A stretch of 64,000 nt of DNA from Bilabrum cf. latius (lineage: Eukaryota > Bigyra: Bicosoecida > Bigyra > Bicosoecida), in the NCBI GenBank assembly GCA_965178125.1, contig OZ237739.1:434001-498000 (forward strand). The letters are read 5' to 3'. The notes beneath the pieces are model-generated. The model searched no databases. It was given only the letters and a program-made list of their open reading frames with translations, and had not been told where the DNA came from. Made by a program: the position numbers and the translations under genes. Below are positions 19,235 to 31,006 of this stretch, piece by piece; position 1 is the first letter of the stretch, and each line of letters starts with the position of its first letter.

Positions 19235-22159
19235 CTACAGCACCGCCGTCAGCTCCACCACCTGCCCCACCGCCACGCGCCCGGGACCCGCCACACTAGG
19301 ATCCTCCACGCTCGCGTTCCACACCAATCCAGGACCAGGCACTGACACGGCCGTCGACTCAGGCGCCTCGGAGCTCTCGTTCCGGCTCACCCCGTACGAG
19401 CTGCCCACCACCGGGTGCGAGCTCCACTCCACCCGCACGTCCGTCGGCACCGTCGTGCCAGATGCAGCCGCGTCCGTCAGACGCACGCGGTACACCAGCA
19501 CAGAGCTGCTCACCACAGACTCCAACACGGCCCACTCGCCGCTCGTGCTGTGCCCGATCACCGACCCGCTCGTCTCGCGGTTGTACCGCTCCGTCCCGTC
19601 CACCACCACAGACTCCACCACGTACGACGGGCCCGGCAGCGACGCGTCCACCAGCCGCACCCAGTACGCCTGGTTGTATCCCGCGCCCTGCGTCGCGTTC
19701 ACTACCACCACCATCTGCACCACGTCGCCTCCGTCGCCCACCGCGCTGGCAGGACTCACAGACACAGACACATCCGGCTCCAGCACAGACAGGCTCGCCG
19801 ACTCGGAGCTCATCGTCTCCTGCGTCACGAATGCCGCATCCACATCGATGCTGGCCCCGCGAGACACAGCGCTCACGTTCTCCACGGTCGCCTCCAGCAC
19901 CACCTCCAGGATCTCCCCGGCGCCAGACACGCCCACGTCCCGGTCCACATTGCGCAGCACGCACAGAGGCGCCCGGTACCACGACGCCAATGGACCGCCC
20001 AGACGCACCACAGACAGCCCGGACAGGTCATCCAGATACGACTGCACGCCAGACCCGCCCGACCCCACACCGCTGCAGCTCGACACCAGCACGCTGCTCG
20101 GCGACGAGTCAGTGCTGCCGTTCACCACCACGCGAGCCGACACCACCCGACGCAGACCGAGACCACTCACCAGCGACGATCCCGGCACAGACACGTTCAG
20201 CACCGCATCGCTCATGCGGGCTTCCGGCAGCGCCACGCTCACGTTCACAGTCACCACGCTGCCCACCACCACGTCCAGGCCGCCAGATGTCGCGCCGTCC
20301 GAAGACACAGACAGGCTCAACGATGGCGACCCCACGCTCCGCGACGATGCAGACGTGGTCGATACCACGGACTCGTTTCGGGACTCAGACGGGCTGGGAT
20401 GGCTGCCCCACCGCACGCTCACGAAAGGCACAGGGTACGATGCCCCGGCCTCCACGTCCGACGACACAAGCACCTCCCACTGCACGGCCAGCACCTGACC
20501 CGCTCCCACCTCGCTCAGCACAAGCACCGCGTCGGCCAGCGACGCAGACCCGCCTGCCACCAGCGACCCGTTCACCCACACGCGACCCACAGAGTACACC
20601 GGAGCCCCCGTGGCCGTCAAGCTCACGTTCGCCAGCACCGAGTCCGCGACCACCACGTCAAACACAGACGCGCCCGCCGACGCGATGGGCCGCAGCACAG
20701 TCGAGAACAACAGAGAGTCCCCGCCGTCCACGTCAGATAGCACCGACGGAAGCAACACATCCGGCCGAGACAGGCCCTGCCCCGCCACCGTCAAAGTCAC
20801 GCTCGAGTTCGTCACGGCAGGCACCACGTCCAAGCTAGACACAGACGCGATCACGCTAGACGTCGACCCGGCCGCCGCGTCCCGAAGCACGCGCCCGCCC
20901 ACCACCACCTCGATGGACTCGCTCACGCCATCCAGCGTGTCGTTGTTCACCATCGTGCACGGCCCGATCACCACCTCGCCCGTGCTGGCGTTCACGCTCG
21001 CGTGCGGCGCGCTGCCCAGCAGAGACAGTGGCGTCACCAGCACGCCGCCGCACACCACGCGCAGCTTCGTCAGAGACGGCCCGCTCACGGACACCACCGA
21101 GATGCTCGCAGGGTCCAGCACGCCGTCGGGCCCGCCAGGACGCACGCGGATCACCACGTCCCTCGCCGTGCCCGCTGGCAATGCGGCGGCCACCACCACC
21201 TCCACCGACTGGCCGCCCACCACGCTCGACGGACTCAGCGACGAGCTCAGGCTGCTGTCCGGCGTGCGCGCGTACATCTGCACCGCAGGATCCGCGTGCT
21301 GCATCAGCACATCCGCCTCCGCTGCCACGCTCGCGTTGCGGGAGTCGCCCACATCGGGGTGCGACCACCACCGGGCAGACAGGCTCGCGTTCACGCTGCC
21401 GCCAAGGTCGATGCTCGGCAGAAGCTCCACCTCCACCACCACCGACAACGAGTCGCCCACGTCCAGCCGAGGCCACACGATCACCGTGCCTGCAAGGCTG
21501 TCCGACGACACCCCGGATGCCGACGCAGATGCCGCGTCCGCTCCCGCGCGACGAGACCCGCCCTCGCTCCACGCCGGCTGCACCACGCCGTTCACCCACA
21601 CGCCAGACACCACGTACCTGCCGTCCAGCAGCGTCGAGTCCAGCAGCGTCACGTTGAACACAGACGCGGCCGATCCGCCCGCATGCCCCACCGTCATGGT
21701 GAAGTTCAGCTTGTCGCCGCCGTCCGTGTCCGTGAAGGCCACCGGGCTCACGCCGGGCGCTGCCAAAGACCCCTCCGATACCGTCAGCGTCACCACGCGA
21801 GACACGGCCTCGCCGCCGCTCAGGTCAGACCCAGACACAGACACCGTCGCATCCACGCCCACGCCGCCCTGCGCCGCCGCCGTGTTGCGGACCACGCCGC
21901 GCAGCACGATCTCCACGCCCTCCACAGTCAGCCCATCGTCCGTGCCGGCGTTCGTCACGTCGCCCAGCTGCACCGTCGCCGTGCCGGCCGCCCCGTCCAC
22001 GCTCCAGTGGGACGAGTTCAGGCCGCTCAGCGCGCCCGATCCGCCCGCAAGCGACGACGTCACGTTCGACCCGGACCCTGCCGTGGCTCGCACTGACACC
22101 ACCTCCAGCAGCTCCAGCACGTCCGCTCGAGACAGGCTCACGCTCACCGACGACCCCAC
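19235..22159 (-). CDS. Giant Ig/DUF11-like repeat protein, unit 8
   Basis: Full-length unit. Changes from unit 2: N75D, private A106V, A219S, A225T, private L607R and S860N; Glu934 is retained. The A219S/A225T pair, with its surrounding accgtgcct and tccgacgac spelling, reappears only in unit 17, nine unit periods away. Confidence 0.6.
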   Translation of the reverse strand: MGSSVSVSLSRADVLELLEVVSVRATAGSGSNVTSSLAGGSGALSGLNSSHWSVDGAAGTATVQLGDVTNAGTDDGLTVEGVEIVLRGVVRNTAAAQGGVGVDATVSVSGSDLSGGEAVSRVVTLTVSEGSLAAPGVSPVAFTDTDGGDKLNFTMTVGHAGGSAASVFNVTLLDSTLLDGRYVVSGVWVNGVVQPAWSEGGSRRAGADAASASASGVSSDSLAGTVIVWPRLDVGDSLSVVVEVELLPSIDLGGSVNASLSARWWSHPDVGDSRNASVAAEADVLMQHADPAVQMYARTPDSSLSSSLSPSSVVGGQSVEVVVAAALPAGTARDVVIRVRPGGPDGVLDPASISVVSVSGPSLTKLRVVCGGVLVTPLSLLGSAPHASVNASTGEVVIGPCTMVNNDTLDGVSESIEVVVGGRVLRDAAAGSTSSVIASVSSLDVVPAVTNSSVTLTVAGQGLSRPDVLLPSVLSDVDGGDSLLFSTVLRPIASAGASVFDVVVADSVLANVSLTATGAPVYSVGRVWVNGSLVAGGSASLADAVLVLSEVGAGQVLAVQWEVLVSSDVEAGASYPVPFVSVRWGSHPSPSESRNESVVSTTSASSRSVGSPSLSLSVSSDGATSGGLDVVVGSVVTVNVSVALPEARMSDAVLNVSVPGSSLVSGLGLRRVVSARVVVNGSTDSSPSSVLVSSCSGVGSGGSGVQSYLDDLSGLSVVRLGGPLASWYRAPLCVLRNVDRDVGVSGAGEILEVVLEATVENVSAVSRGASIDVDAAFVTQETMSSESASLSVLEPDVSVSVSPASAVGDGGDVVQMVVVVNATQGAGYNQAYWVRLVDASLPGPSYVVESVVVDGTERYNRETSGSVIGHSTSGEWAVLESVVSSSVLVYRVRLTDAAASGTTVPTDVRVEWSSHPVVGSSYGVSRNESSEAPESTAVSVPGPGLVWNASVEDPSVAGPGRVAVGQVVELTAVL

Positions 22160-22177
22160 CAGAGTGCCTTCCGCAAG

Positions 22178-25102
22178 CTACAGCACCGCCGTCAGCTCCA
22201 CCACCTGCCCCACCGCCACGCGCCCGGGACCCGCCACACTAGGATCCTCCACGCTCGCGTTCCACACCAATCCAGGACCAGGCACTGACACGGCCGTCGA
22301 CACAGGCGCCTCGGAGCTCTCGTTCCGGCTCACCCCGTACGAGCTGCCCACCACCGGGTGCGAGCTCCACTCCACCCGCACGTCCGTCGGCACCGTCGTG
22401 CCAGATGCAGCCGCGTCCGTCAGACGCACGCGGTACACCAGCACAGAGCTGCTCACCACAGACTCCAACACGGCCCACTCGCCGCTCGTGCTGTGCCCGA
22501 TCACCGACCCGCTCGTCTCGCGGCTGTACCGCTCCGTCCCGTCCACCACCACAGACTCCACCACGTACGACGGGCCCGGCAGCGACGCGTCCACCAGCCG
22601 CACCCAGTACGCCTGGTTGTATCCCGCGCCCTGCGTCGCGTTCACTACCACCACCATCTGCACCACGTCGCCTCCGTCGCCCACCGCGCTGGCAGGACTC
22701 ACAGACACAGACACATCCGGCTCCAGCACAGACAGGCTCGCCGACTCGGAGCTCATCGTCTCCTGCGTCACGAATGCCGCATCCACATCGATGCTGGCCC
22801 CGCGAGACACAGCGCTCACGTTCTCCACGGTCGCCTCCAGCACCACCTCCAGGATCTCCCCGGCGCCAGACACGCCCACGTCCCGGTCCACATTGCGCAG
22901 CACGCACAGAGGCGCCCGGTACCACGACGCCAATGGACCGCCCAGACGCACCACAGACAGCCCGGACAGGTCATCCAGATACGACTGCACGCCAGACCCG
23001 CCCGACCCCACACCGCTGCAGCTCGACACCAGCACGCTGCTCGGCGACGAGTCAGTGCTGCCGTTCACCACCACGCGAGCCGACACCACCCGACGCAGAC
23101 CGAGACCACTCACCAGCGACGATCCCGGCACAGACACGTTCAGCACCGCATCGCTCATGCGGGCTTCCGGCAGAGCCACGCTCACGTTCACAGTCACCAC
23201 GCTGCCCACCACCACGTCCAGGCCGCCAGATGTCGCGCCGTCCGAAGACACAGACAGGCTCAACGATGGCGACCCCACGCTCAGCGACGATGCAGACGTG
23301 GTCGATACCACGGACTCGTTTCGGGACTCAGACGGGCTGGGATGGCTGCCCCACCGCACGCTCACGAAAGGCACAGGGTACGATGCCCCGGCCTCCACGT
23401 CCGACGACACAAGCACCTCCCACTGCACGGCCAGCACCTGACCCGCTCCCACCTCGCTCAGCACAAGCACCGCGTCGGCCAGCGACGCAGACCCGCCTGC
23501 CACCAGCGACCCGTTCACCCACACGCGACCCACAGAGTACACCGGAGCCCCCGTGGCCGTCAAGCTCACGTTCGCCAGCACCGAGTCCGCGACCACCACG
23601 TCAAACACAGACGCGCCCGCCGACGCGATGGGCCGCAGCACAGTCGAGAACAACAGAGAGTCCCCGCCGTCCACGTCAGACAGCACCGACGGAAGCAACA
23701 CATCCGGCCGAGACAGGCCCTGCCCCGCCACCGTCAAAGTCACGCTCGAGTTCGTCACGGCAGGCACCACGTCCAAGCTAGACACAGACGCGATCACGCT
23801 AGACGTCGACCCGGCCGCCGCGTCCCGAAGCACGCGCCCGCCCACCACCACCTCGATGGACTCGCTCACGCCATCCAGCGTGTCGTTGTTCACCATCGTG
23901 CACGGCCCGATCACCACCTCGCCCGTGCTGGCGTTCACGCTCGCGTGCGGCGCGCTGCCCAGCAGAGACAGTGGCGTCACCAGCACGCCGCCGCACACCA
24001 CGCGCAGCTTCGTCAGAGACGGCCCGCTCACGGACACCACCGAGATGCTCGCAGGGTCCAGCACGCCGTCGGGCCCGCCAGGACGCACGCGGATCACCAC
24101 GTCCCTCGCCGTGCCCGCTGGCAATGCGGCGGCCACCACCACCTCCACCGACTGGCCGCCCACCACGCTCGACGGACTCAGCGACGAGCTCAGGCTGCTG
24201 TCCGGCGTGCGCGCGTACATCTGCACCGCAGGATCCGCGTGCTGCATCAGCACATCCGCCTCCGCTGCCACGCTCGCGTTGCGGGAGTCGCCCACATCGG
24301 GGTGCGACCACCACCGGGCAGACAGGCTCGCGTTCACGCTGCCGCCAAGGTCGATGCTCGGCAGAAGCTCCACCTCCACCACCACCGACAACGAGTCGCC
24401 CACGTCCAGCCGAGGCCACACGATCACCGCGCCTGCAAGGCTGTCCGCAGACACCCCGGATGCCGACGCAGATGCCGCGTCCGCTCCCGCGCGACGAGAC
24501 CCGCCCTCGCTCCACGCCGGCTGCACCACGCCGTTCACCCACACGCCAGACACCACATACCTGCCGTCCAGCAGCGTCGAGTCCAGCAGCGTCACGTTGA
24601 ACACAGACGCGGCCGATCCGCCCGCATGCCCCACCGTCATGGTGAAGTTCAGCTTGTCGCCGCCGTCCGTGTCCGTGAAGGCCACCGGGCTCACGCCGGG
24701 CGCTGCCAAAGACCCCTCCGATACCGTCAGCGTCACCACGCGAGACACGGCCTCGCCGCCGCTCAGGTCAGACCCAGACACAGACGCCGTCGCATCCACG
24801 CCCACGCCGCCCTGCGCCGCCGCCGTGTTGCGGACCACGCCGCGCAGCACGATCTCCACGCCCTCCACAGTCAGCCCGTTGTCCGTGCCGGCGTTCGTCA
24901 CGTCGCCCAGCTGCACCGTCGCCGTGCCGGCCGCCCCGTCCACGCTCCAGTGGGACGAGTTCAGGCCGCTCAGCGCGCCCGATCCGCCCGCAAGCGACGA
25001 CGTCACGTTCGACCCGGACCCTGCCGTGGCTCGCACAGACACCACCTCCAGCAGCTCCAGCACGTCCGCTCGAGACAGGCTCACGCTCACCGACGACCCC
25101 AC
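22178..25102 (-). CDS. Giant Ig/DUF11-like repeat protein, unit 9
   Basis: Full-length unit with Ser860 and Val934, otherwise consensus. From about 22525 it matches the sequence 5,886 bp to the right at all markers compared, which starts the region of two-unit higher-order repetition. Confidence 0.6.
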   Translation of the reverse strand: MGSSVSVSLSRADVLELLEVVSVRATAGSGSNVTSSLAGGSGALSGLNSSHWSVDGAAGTATVQLGDVTNAGTDNGLTVEGVEIVLRGVVRNTAAAQGGVGVDATASVSGSDLSGGEAVSRVVTLTVSEGSLAAPGVSPVAFTDTDGGDKLNFTMTVGHAGGSAASVFNVTLLDSTLLDGRYVVSGVWVNGVVQPAWSEGGSRRAGADAASASASGVSADSLAGAVIVWPRLDVGDSLSVVVEVELLPSIDLGGSVNASLSARWWSHPDVGDSRNASVAAEADVLMQHADPAVQMYARTPDSSLSSSLSPSSVVGGQSVEVVVAAALPAGTARDVVIRVRPGGPDGVLDPASISVVSVSGPSLTKLRVVCGGVLVTPLSLLGSAPHASVNASTGEVVIGPCTMVNNDTLDGVSESIEVVVGGRVLRDAAAGSTSSVIASVSSLDVVPAVTNSSVTLTVAGQGLSRPDVLLPSVLSDVDGGDSLLFSTVLRPIASAGASVFDVVVADSVLANVSLTATGAPVYSVGRVWVNGSLVAGGSASLADAVLVLSEVGAGQVLAVQWEVLVSSDVEAGASYPVPFVSVRWGSHPSPSESRNESVVSTTSASSLSVGSPSLSLSVSSDGATSGGLDVVVGSVVTVNVSVALPEARMSDAVLNVSVPGSSLVSGLGLRRVVSARVVVNGSTDSSPSSVLVSSCSGVGSGGSGVQSYLDDLSGLSVVRLGGPLASWYRAPLCVLRNVDRDVGVSGAGEILEVVLEATVENVSAVSRGASIDVDAAFVTQETMSSESASLSVLEPDVSVSVSPASAVGDGGDVVQMVVVVNATQGAGYNQAYWVRLVDASLPGPSYVVESVVVDGTERYSRETSGSVIGHSTSGEWAVLESVVSSSVLVYRVRLTDAAASGTTVPTDVRVEWSSHPVVGSSYGVSRNESSEAPVSTAVSVPGPGLVWNASVEDPSVAGPGRVAVGQVVELTAVL

Positions 25103-25120
25103 CAGAGTGCCTTCCGCAAG

Positions 25121-28045
25121 CTACAGCACCGCCGTCAGCTCCACCACCTGCCCCACCGCCACGCGCCCGGGACCCGCCACACTAGGATCCTCCACGCTCG
25201 CGTTCCACACCAATCCAGGACCAGGCACTGACACGGCCGTCGACACAGGCGCCTCGGAGCTCTCGTTCCGGCTCACCCCGTACGAGCTGCCCACCACCGG
25301 GTGCGAGCTCCACTCCACCCGCACGTCCGTTGGCACCGTCGTGCCAGATGCAGCCGCGTCCGTCAGACGCACGCGGTACACCAGCACAGAGCTGCTCACC
25401 ACAGACTCCAACACGGCCCACTCGCCGCTCGTGCTGTGCCCGATCACCGACCCGCTCGTCTCGCGGCTGTACCGCTCCGTCCCGTCCACCACCACAGACT
25501 CCACCACGTACGACGGGCCCGGCAGCGACGCGTCCACCAGCCGCACCCAGTACGCCTGGTTGTATCCCGCGCCCTGCGTCGCGTTCACTACCACCACCAT
25601 CTGCACCACGTCGCCTCCGTCGCCCACCGCGCTGGCAGGACTCACAGACACAGACACATCCGGCTCCAGCACAGACAGGCTCGCCGACTCGGAGCTCATC
25701 GTCTCCTGCGTCACGAATGCCGCATCCACATCGATGCTGGCCCCGCGAGACACAGCGCTCACGTTCTCCACGGTCGCCTCCAGCACCACCTCCAGGATCT
25801 CCCCGGCGCCAGACACGCCCACGTCCCGGTCCACATTGCGCAGCACGCACAGAGGCGCCCGGTACCACGACGCCAATGGACCGCCCAGACGCACCACAGA
25901 CAGCCCGGACAGGTCATCCAGATACGACTGCACGCCAGACCCGCCCGACCCCACACCGCTGCAGCTCGACACCAGCACGCTGCTCGGCGACGAGTCAGTG
26001 CTGCCGTTCACCACCACGCGAGCCGACACCACCCGACGCAGACCGAGACCACTCACAAGCGACGATCCCGGCACAGACACGTTCAGCACCGCATCGCTCA
26101 TGCGGGCTTCCGGCAGCGCCACGCTCACGTTCACAGTCACCACGCTGCCCACCACCACGTCCAGGCCGCCAGATGTCGCGCCGTCCGAAGACACAGACAG
26201 GCTCAACGATGGCGACCCCACGCTCAGCGACGATGCAGACGTGGTCGATACCACGGACTCGTTTCGGGACTCAGACGGGCTGGGATGGCTGCCCCACCGC
26301 ACGCTCACGAAAGGCACAGGGTACGATGCCCCGGCCTCCACGTCCGACGACACAAGCACCTCCCACTACACGGCCAGCACCTGACCCGCTCCCACCTCGC
26401 TCAGCACAAGCACCGCGTCGGCCAGCGACGCAGACCCGCCTGCCACCAGCGACCCGTTCACCCACACGCGACCCACAGAGTACACCGGAGCCCCCGTGGC
26501 CGTCAAGCTCACGTTCGCCAGCACCGAGTCCGCGACCACCACGTCAAACACAGACGCGCCCGCCGACGCGACGGGCCGCAGCACAGTCGAGAACAACAGA
26601 GAGTCCCCGCCGTCCACGTCAGATAGCACCGACGGAAGCAACACATCCGGCCGAGACAGGCCCTGCCCCGCCACCGTCAAAGTCACGCTCGAGTTCGTCA
26701 CGGCAGGCACCACGTCCAAGCTAGACACAGACGCGATCACGCTAGACGTCGACCCGGCCGCCGCGTCCCGAAGCACGCGCCCGCCCACCACCACCTCGAT
26801 GGACTCGCTCACGCCATCCAGCGTGTCGTTGTTCACCATCGTGCACGGCCCGATCACCACCTCGCCCGTGCTGGCGTTCACGCTCGCGTGCGGCGCGCTG
26901 CCCAGCAGAGACAGTGGCGTCACCAGCACGCCGCCGCACACCACGCGCAGCTTCGTCAGAGACGGCCCGCTCACGGACACCACCGAGATGCTCGCAGGGT
27001 CCAGCACGCCGTCGGGCCCGCCAGGACGCACGCGGATCACCACGTCCCTCGCCGTGCCCGCTGGCAATGCGGCGGCCACCACCACCTCCACCGACTGGCC
27101 GCCCACCACGCTCGACGGACTCAGCGACGAGCTCAGGCTGCTGTCCGGCGTGCGCGCGTACATCTGCACCGCAGGATCCGCGTGCTGCATCAGCACATCT
27201 GCCTCCGCTGCCACGCTCGCGTTGCGGGAGTCGCCCACATCGGGGTGCGACCACCACCGGGCAGACAGGCTCGCGTTCACGCTGCCGCCAAGGTCGATGC
27301 TCGGCAGAAGCTCCACCTCCACCACCACCGACAACGAGTCGCCCACGTCCAGCCGAGGCCACACGATCACCGCGCCTGCAAGGCTGTCCGCAGACACCCC
27401 GGATGCCGACGCAGATGCCGCGTCCGCTCCCGCGCGACGAGACCCGCCCTCGCTCCACGCCGGCTGCACCACGCCGTTCACCCACACGCCAGACACCACG
27501 TACCTGCCGTCCAGCAGCGTCGAGTCCAGCAGCGTCACGTTGAACACAGACGCGGCCGATCCGCCCGCATGCCCCACCGTCATGGTGAAGTTCAGCTTGT
27601 CGCCGCCGTCCGTGTCCGTGAAGGCCACGGGGCTCACGCCGGGCGCTGCCAAAGACCCCTCCGATACCGTCAGCGTCACCACGCGAGACACGGCCTCGCC
27701 GCCGCTCAGGTCAGACCCAGACACAGACGCCGTCGCATCCACGCCCACGCCGCCCTGCGCCGCCGCCGTGTTGCGGACCACGCCGCGCAGCACGATCTCC
27801 ACGCCCTCCACAGTCAGCCCGTTGTCCGTGCCGGCGTTCGTCACGTCGCCCAGCTGCACCGTCGCCGTGCCGGCCGCCCCGTCCACGCTCCAGTGGGACG
27901 AGTTCAGGCCGCTCAGCGCGCCCGATCCGCCCGCAAGCGACGACGTCACGTTCGACCCGGACCCTGCCGTGGCTCGCACAGACACCACCTCCAGCAGCTC
28001 CAGCACGTCCGCTCGAGACAGGCTCACGCTCACCGACGACCCCAC
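25121..28045 (-). CDS. Giant Ig/DUF11-like repeat protein, unit 10 (TAG at Gln560)
   Basis: The 981-codon unit is interrupted at residue 560, where CAG (Gln) has become TAG at 26366-26368. Under the standard code the frame falls into 26366-28045 and 25121-26365. Residues on both sides (A-V-x-W-E-V) stay in frame and unchanged. It has I492V, Ser860 and Val934. Confidence 0.57.
26366..26368 (-). other. Extra in-frame TAG replacing Gln560 (unit 10)
   Basis: The plus strand reads cccactacacgg instead of cccactgcacgg: a C-to-T change on the coding strand turning CAG TGG into TAG TGG. The same change is seen at 34908 and 40794. Confidence 0.9.
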
Positions 28046-28063
28046 CAGAGTGCCTTCCGCAAG

Positions 28064-30988
28064 CTACAGCACCGCCGTCAGCTCCACCACCTGCCCCACC
28101 GCCACGCGCCCGGGACCCGCCACACTAGGATCCTCCACGCTCGCGTTCCACACCAATCCAGGACCAGGCACTGACACGGCCGTCGACACAGGCGCCTCGG
28201 AGCTCTCGTTCCGGCTCACCCCGTACGAGCTGCCCACCACCGGGTGCGAGCTCCACTCCACCCGCACGTCCGTCGGCACCGTCGTGCCAGATGCAGCCGC
28301 GTCCGTCAGACGCACGCGGTACACCAGCACAGAGCTGCTCACCACAGACTCCAACACGGCCCACTCGCCGCTCGTGCTGTGCCCGATCACCGACCCGCTC
28401 GTCTCGCGGTTGTACCGCTCCGTCCCGTCCACCACCACAGACTCCACCACGTACGACGGGCCCGGCAGCGACGCGTCCACCAGCCGCACCCAGTACGCCT
28501 GGTTGTATCCCGCGCCCTGCGTCGCGTTCACTACCACCACCATCTGCACCACGTCGCCTCCGTCGCCCACCGCGCTGGCAGGACTCACAGACACAGACAC
28601 ATCCGGCTCCAGCACAGACAGGCTCGCCGACTCGGAGCTCATCGTCTCCTGCGTCACGAATGCCGCATCCACATCGATGCTGGCCCCGCGAGACACAGCG
28701 CTCACGTTCTCCACGGTCGCCTCCAGCACCACCTCCAGGATCTCCCCGGCGCCAGACACGCCCACGTCCCGGTCCACATTGCGCAGCACGCACAGAGGCG
28801 CCCGGTACCACGACGCCAATGGACCGCCCAGACGCACCACAGACAGCCCGGACAGGTCATCCAGATACGACTGCACGCCAGACCCGCCCGACCCCACACC
28901 GCTGCAGCTCGACACCAGCACGCTGCTCGGCGACGAGTCAGTGCTGCCGTTCACCACCACGCGAGCCGACACCACCCGACGCAGACCGAGACCACTCACC
29001 AGCGACGATCCCGGCACAGACACGTTCAGCACCGCATCGCTCATGCGGGCTTCCGGCAGAGCCACGCTCACGTTCACAGTCACCACGCTGCCCACCACCA
29101 CGTCCAGGCCGCCAGATGTCGCGCCGTCCGAAGACACAGACAGGCTCAACGATGGCGACCCCACGCTCAGCGACGATGCAGACGTGGTCGATACCACGGA
29201 CTCGTTTCGGGACTCAGACGGGCTGGGATGGCTGCCCCACCGCACGCTCACGAAAGGCACAGGGTACGATGCCCCGGCCTCCACGTCCGACGACACAAGC
29301 ACCTCCCACTGCACGGCCAGCACCTGACCCGCTCCCACCTCGCTCAGCACAAGCACCGCGTCGGCCAGCGACGCAGACCCGCCTGCCACCAGCGACCCGT
29401 TCACCCACACGCGACCCACAGAGTACACCGGAGCCCCCGTGGCCGTCAAGCTCACGTTCGCCAGCACCGAGTCCGCGACCACCACGTCAAACACAGACGC
29501 GCCCGCCGACGCGATGGGCCGCAGCACAGTCGAGAACAACAGAGAGTCCCCGCCGTCCACGTCAGACAGCACCGACGGAAGCAACACATCCGGCCGAGAC
29601 AGGCCCTGCCCCGCCACCGTCAAAGTCACGCTCGAGTTCGTCACGGCAGGCACCACGTCCAAGCTAGACACAGACGCGATCACGCTAGACGTCGACCCGG
29701 CCGCCGCGTCCCGAAGCACGCGCCCGCCCACCACCACCTCGATGGACTCGCTCACGCCATCCAGCGTGTCGTTGTTCACCATCGTGCACGGCCCGATCAC
29801 CACCTCGCCCGTGCTGGCGTTCACGCTCGCGTGCGGCGCGCTGCCCAGCAGAGACAGTGGCGTCACCAGCACGCCGCCGCACACCACGCGCAGCTTCGTC
29901 AGAGACGGCCCGCTCACGGACACCACCGAGATGCTCGCAGGGTCCAGCACGCCGTCGGGCCCGCCAGGACGCACGCGGATCACCACGTCCCTCGCCGTGC
30001 CCGCTGGCAATGCGGCGGCCACCACCACCTCCACCGACTGGCCGCCCACCACGCTCGACGGACTCAGCGACGAGCTCAGGCTGCTGTCCGGCGTGCGCGC
30101 GTACATCTGCACCGCAGGATCCGCGTGCTGCATCAGCACATCCGCCTCCGCTGCCACGCTCGCGTTGCGGGAGTCGCCCACATCGGGGTGCGACCACCAC
30201 CGGGCAGACAGGCTCGCGTTCACGCTGCCGCCAAGGTCGATGCTCGGCAGAAGCTCCACCTCCACCACCACCGACAACGAGTCGCCCACGTCCAGCCGAG
30301 GCCACACGATCACCGCGCCTGCAAGGCTGTCCGCAGACACCCCGGATGCCGACGCAGATGCCGCGTCCGCTCCCGCGCGACGAGACCCGCCCTCGCTCCA
30401 CGCCGGCTGCACCACGCCGTTCACCCACACGCCAGACACCACATACCTGCCGTCCAGCAGCGTCGAGTCCAGCAGCGTCACGTTGAACACAGACGCGGCC
30501 GATCCGCCCGCATGCCCCACCGTCATGGTGAAGTTCAGCTTGTCGCCGCCGTCCGTGTCCGTGAAGGCCACCGGGCTCACGCCGGGCGCTGCCAAAGACC
30601 CCTCCGATACCGTCAGCGTCACCACGCGAGACACGGCCTCGCCGCCGCTCAGGTCAGACCCAGACACAGACGCCGTCGCATCCACGCCCACGCCGCCCTG
30701 CGCCGCCGCCGTGTTGCGGACCACGCCGCGCAGCACGATCTCCACGCCCTCCACAGTCAGCCCGTTGTCCGTGCCGGCGTTCGTCACGTCGCCCAGCTGC
30801 ACCGTCGCCGTGCCGGCCGCCCCGTCCACGCTCCAGTGGGACGAGTTCAGGCCGCTCAGCGCGCCCGATCCGCCCGCAAGCGACGACGTCACGTTCGACC
30901 CGGACCCTGCCGTGGCTCGCACAGACACCACCTCCAGCAGCTCCAGCACGTCCGCTCGAGACAGGCTCACGCTCACCGACGACCCCAC
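28064..30988 (-). CDS. Giant Ig/DUF11-like repeat protein, unit 11
   Basis: Full-length unit with Gln560 intact, Asn860 and Val934. Its translation is indistinguishable from unit 14 (36606-39530), the counterpart on the other side of gap 1. Confidence 0.6.
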   Translation of the reverse strand: MGSSVSVSLSRADVLELLEVVSVRATAGSGSNVTSSLAGGSGALSGLNSSHWSVDGAAGTATVQLGDVTNAGTDNGLTVEGVEIVLRGVVRNTAAAQGGVGVDATASVSGSDLSGGEAVSRVVTLTVSEGSLAAPGVSPVAFTDTDGGDKLNFTMTVGHAGGSAASVFNVTLLDSTLLDGRYVVSGVWVNGVVQPAWSEGGSRRAGADAASASASGVSADSLAGAVIVWPRLDVGDSLSVVVEVELLPSIDLGGSVNASLSARWWSHPDVGDSRNASVAAEADVLMQHADPAVQMYARTPDSSLSSSLSPSSVVGGQSVEVVVAAALPAGTARDVVIRVRPGGPDGVLDPASISVVSVSGPSLTKLRVVCGGVLVTPLSLLGSAPHASVNASTGEVVIGPCTMVNNDTLDGVSESIEVVVGGRVLRDAAAGSTSSVIASVSSLDVVPAVTNSSVTLTVAGQGLSRPDVLLPSVLSDVDGGDSLLFSTVLRPIASAGASVFDVVVADSVLANVSLTATGAPVYSVGRVWVNGSLVAGGSASLADAVLVLSEVGAGQVLAVQWEVLVSSDVEAGASYPVPFVSVRWGSHPSPSESRNESVVSTTSASSLSVGSPSLSLSVSSDGATSGGLDVVVGSVVTVNVSVALPEARMSDAVLNVSVPGSSLVSGLGLRRVVSARVVVNGSTDSSPSSVLVSSCSGVGSGGSGVQSYLDDLSGLSVVRLGGPLASWYRAPLCVLRNVDRDVGVSGAGEILEVVLEATVENVSAVSRGASIDVDAAFVTQETMSSESASLSVLEPDVSVSVSPASAVGDGGDVVQMVVVVNATQGAGYNQAYWVRLVDASLPGPSYVVESVVVDGTERYNRETSGSVIGHSTSGEWAVLESVVSSSVLVYRVRLTDAAASGTTVPTDVRVEWSSHPVVGSSYGVSRNESSEAPVSTAVSVPGPGLVWNASVEDPSVAGPGRVAVGQVVELTAVL

Positions 30989-31006
30989 CAGAGTGCCTTC
31001 CGCAAG

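Noticed and set aside
22358-25231. Plus-strand frames of 441-957 codons rich in His and Arg, and 209-464 codons rich in Pro, Arg and Ser
   Set aside because: Compositional shadows of the GC-rich array. Their lengths jump between units with single synonymous changes in the minus frame, and they have no domain-like pattern.
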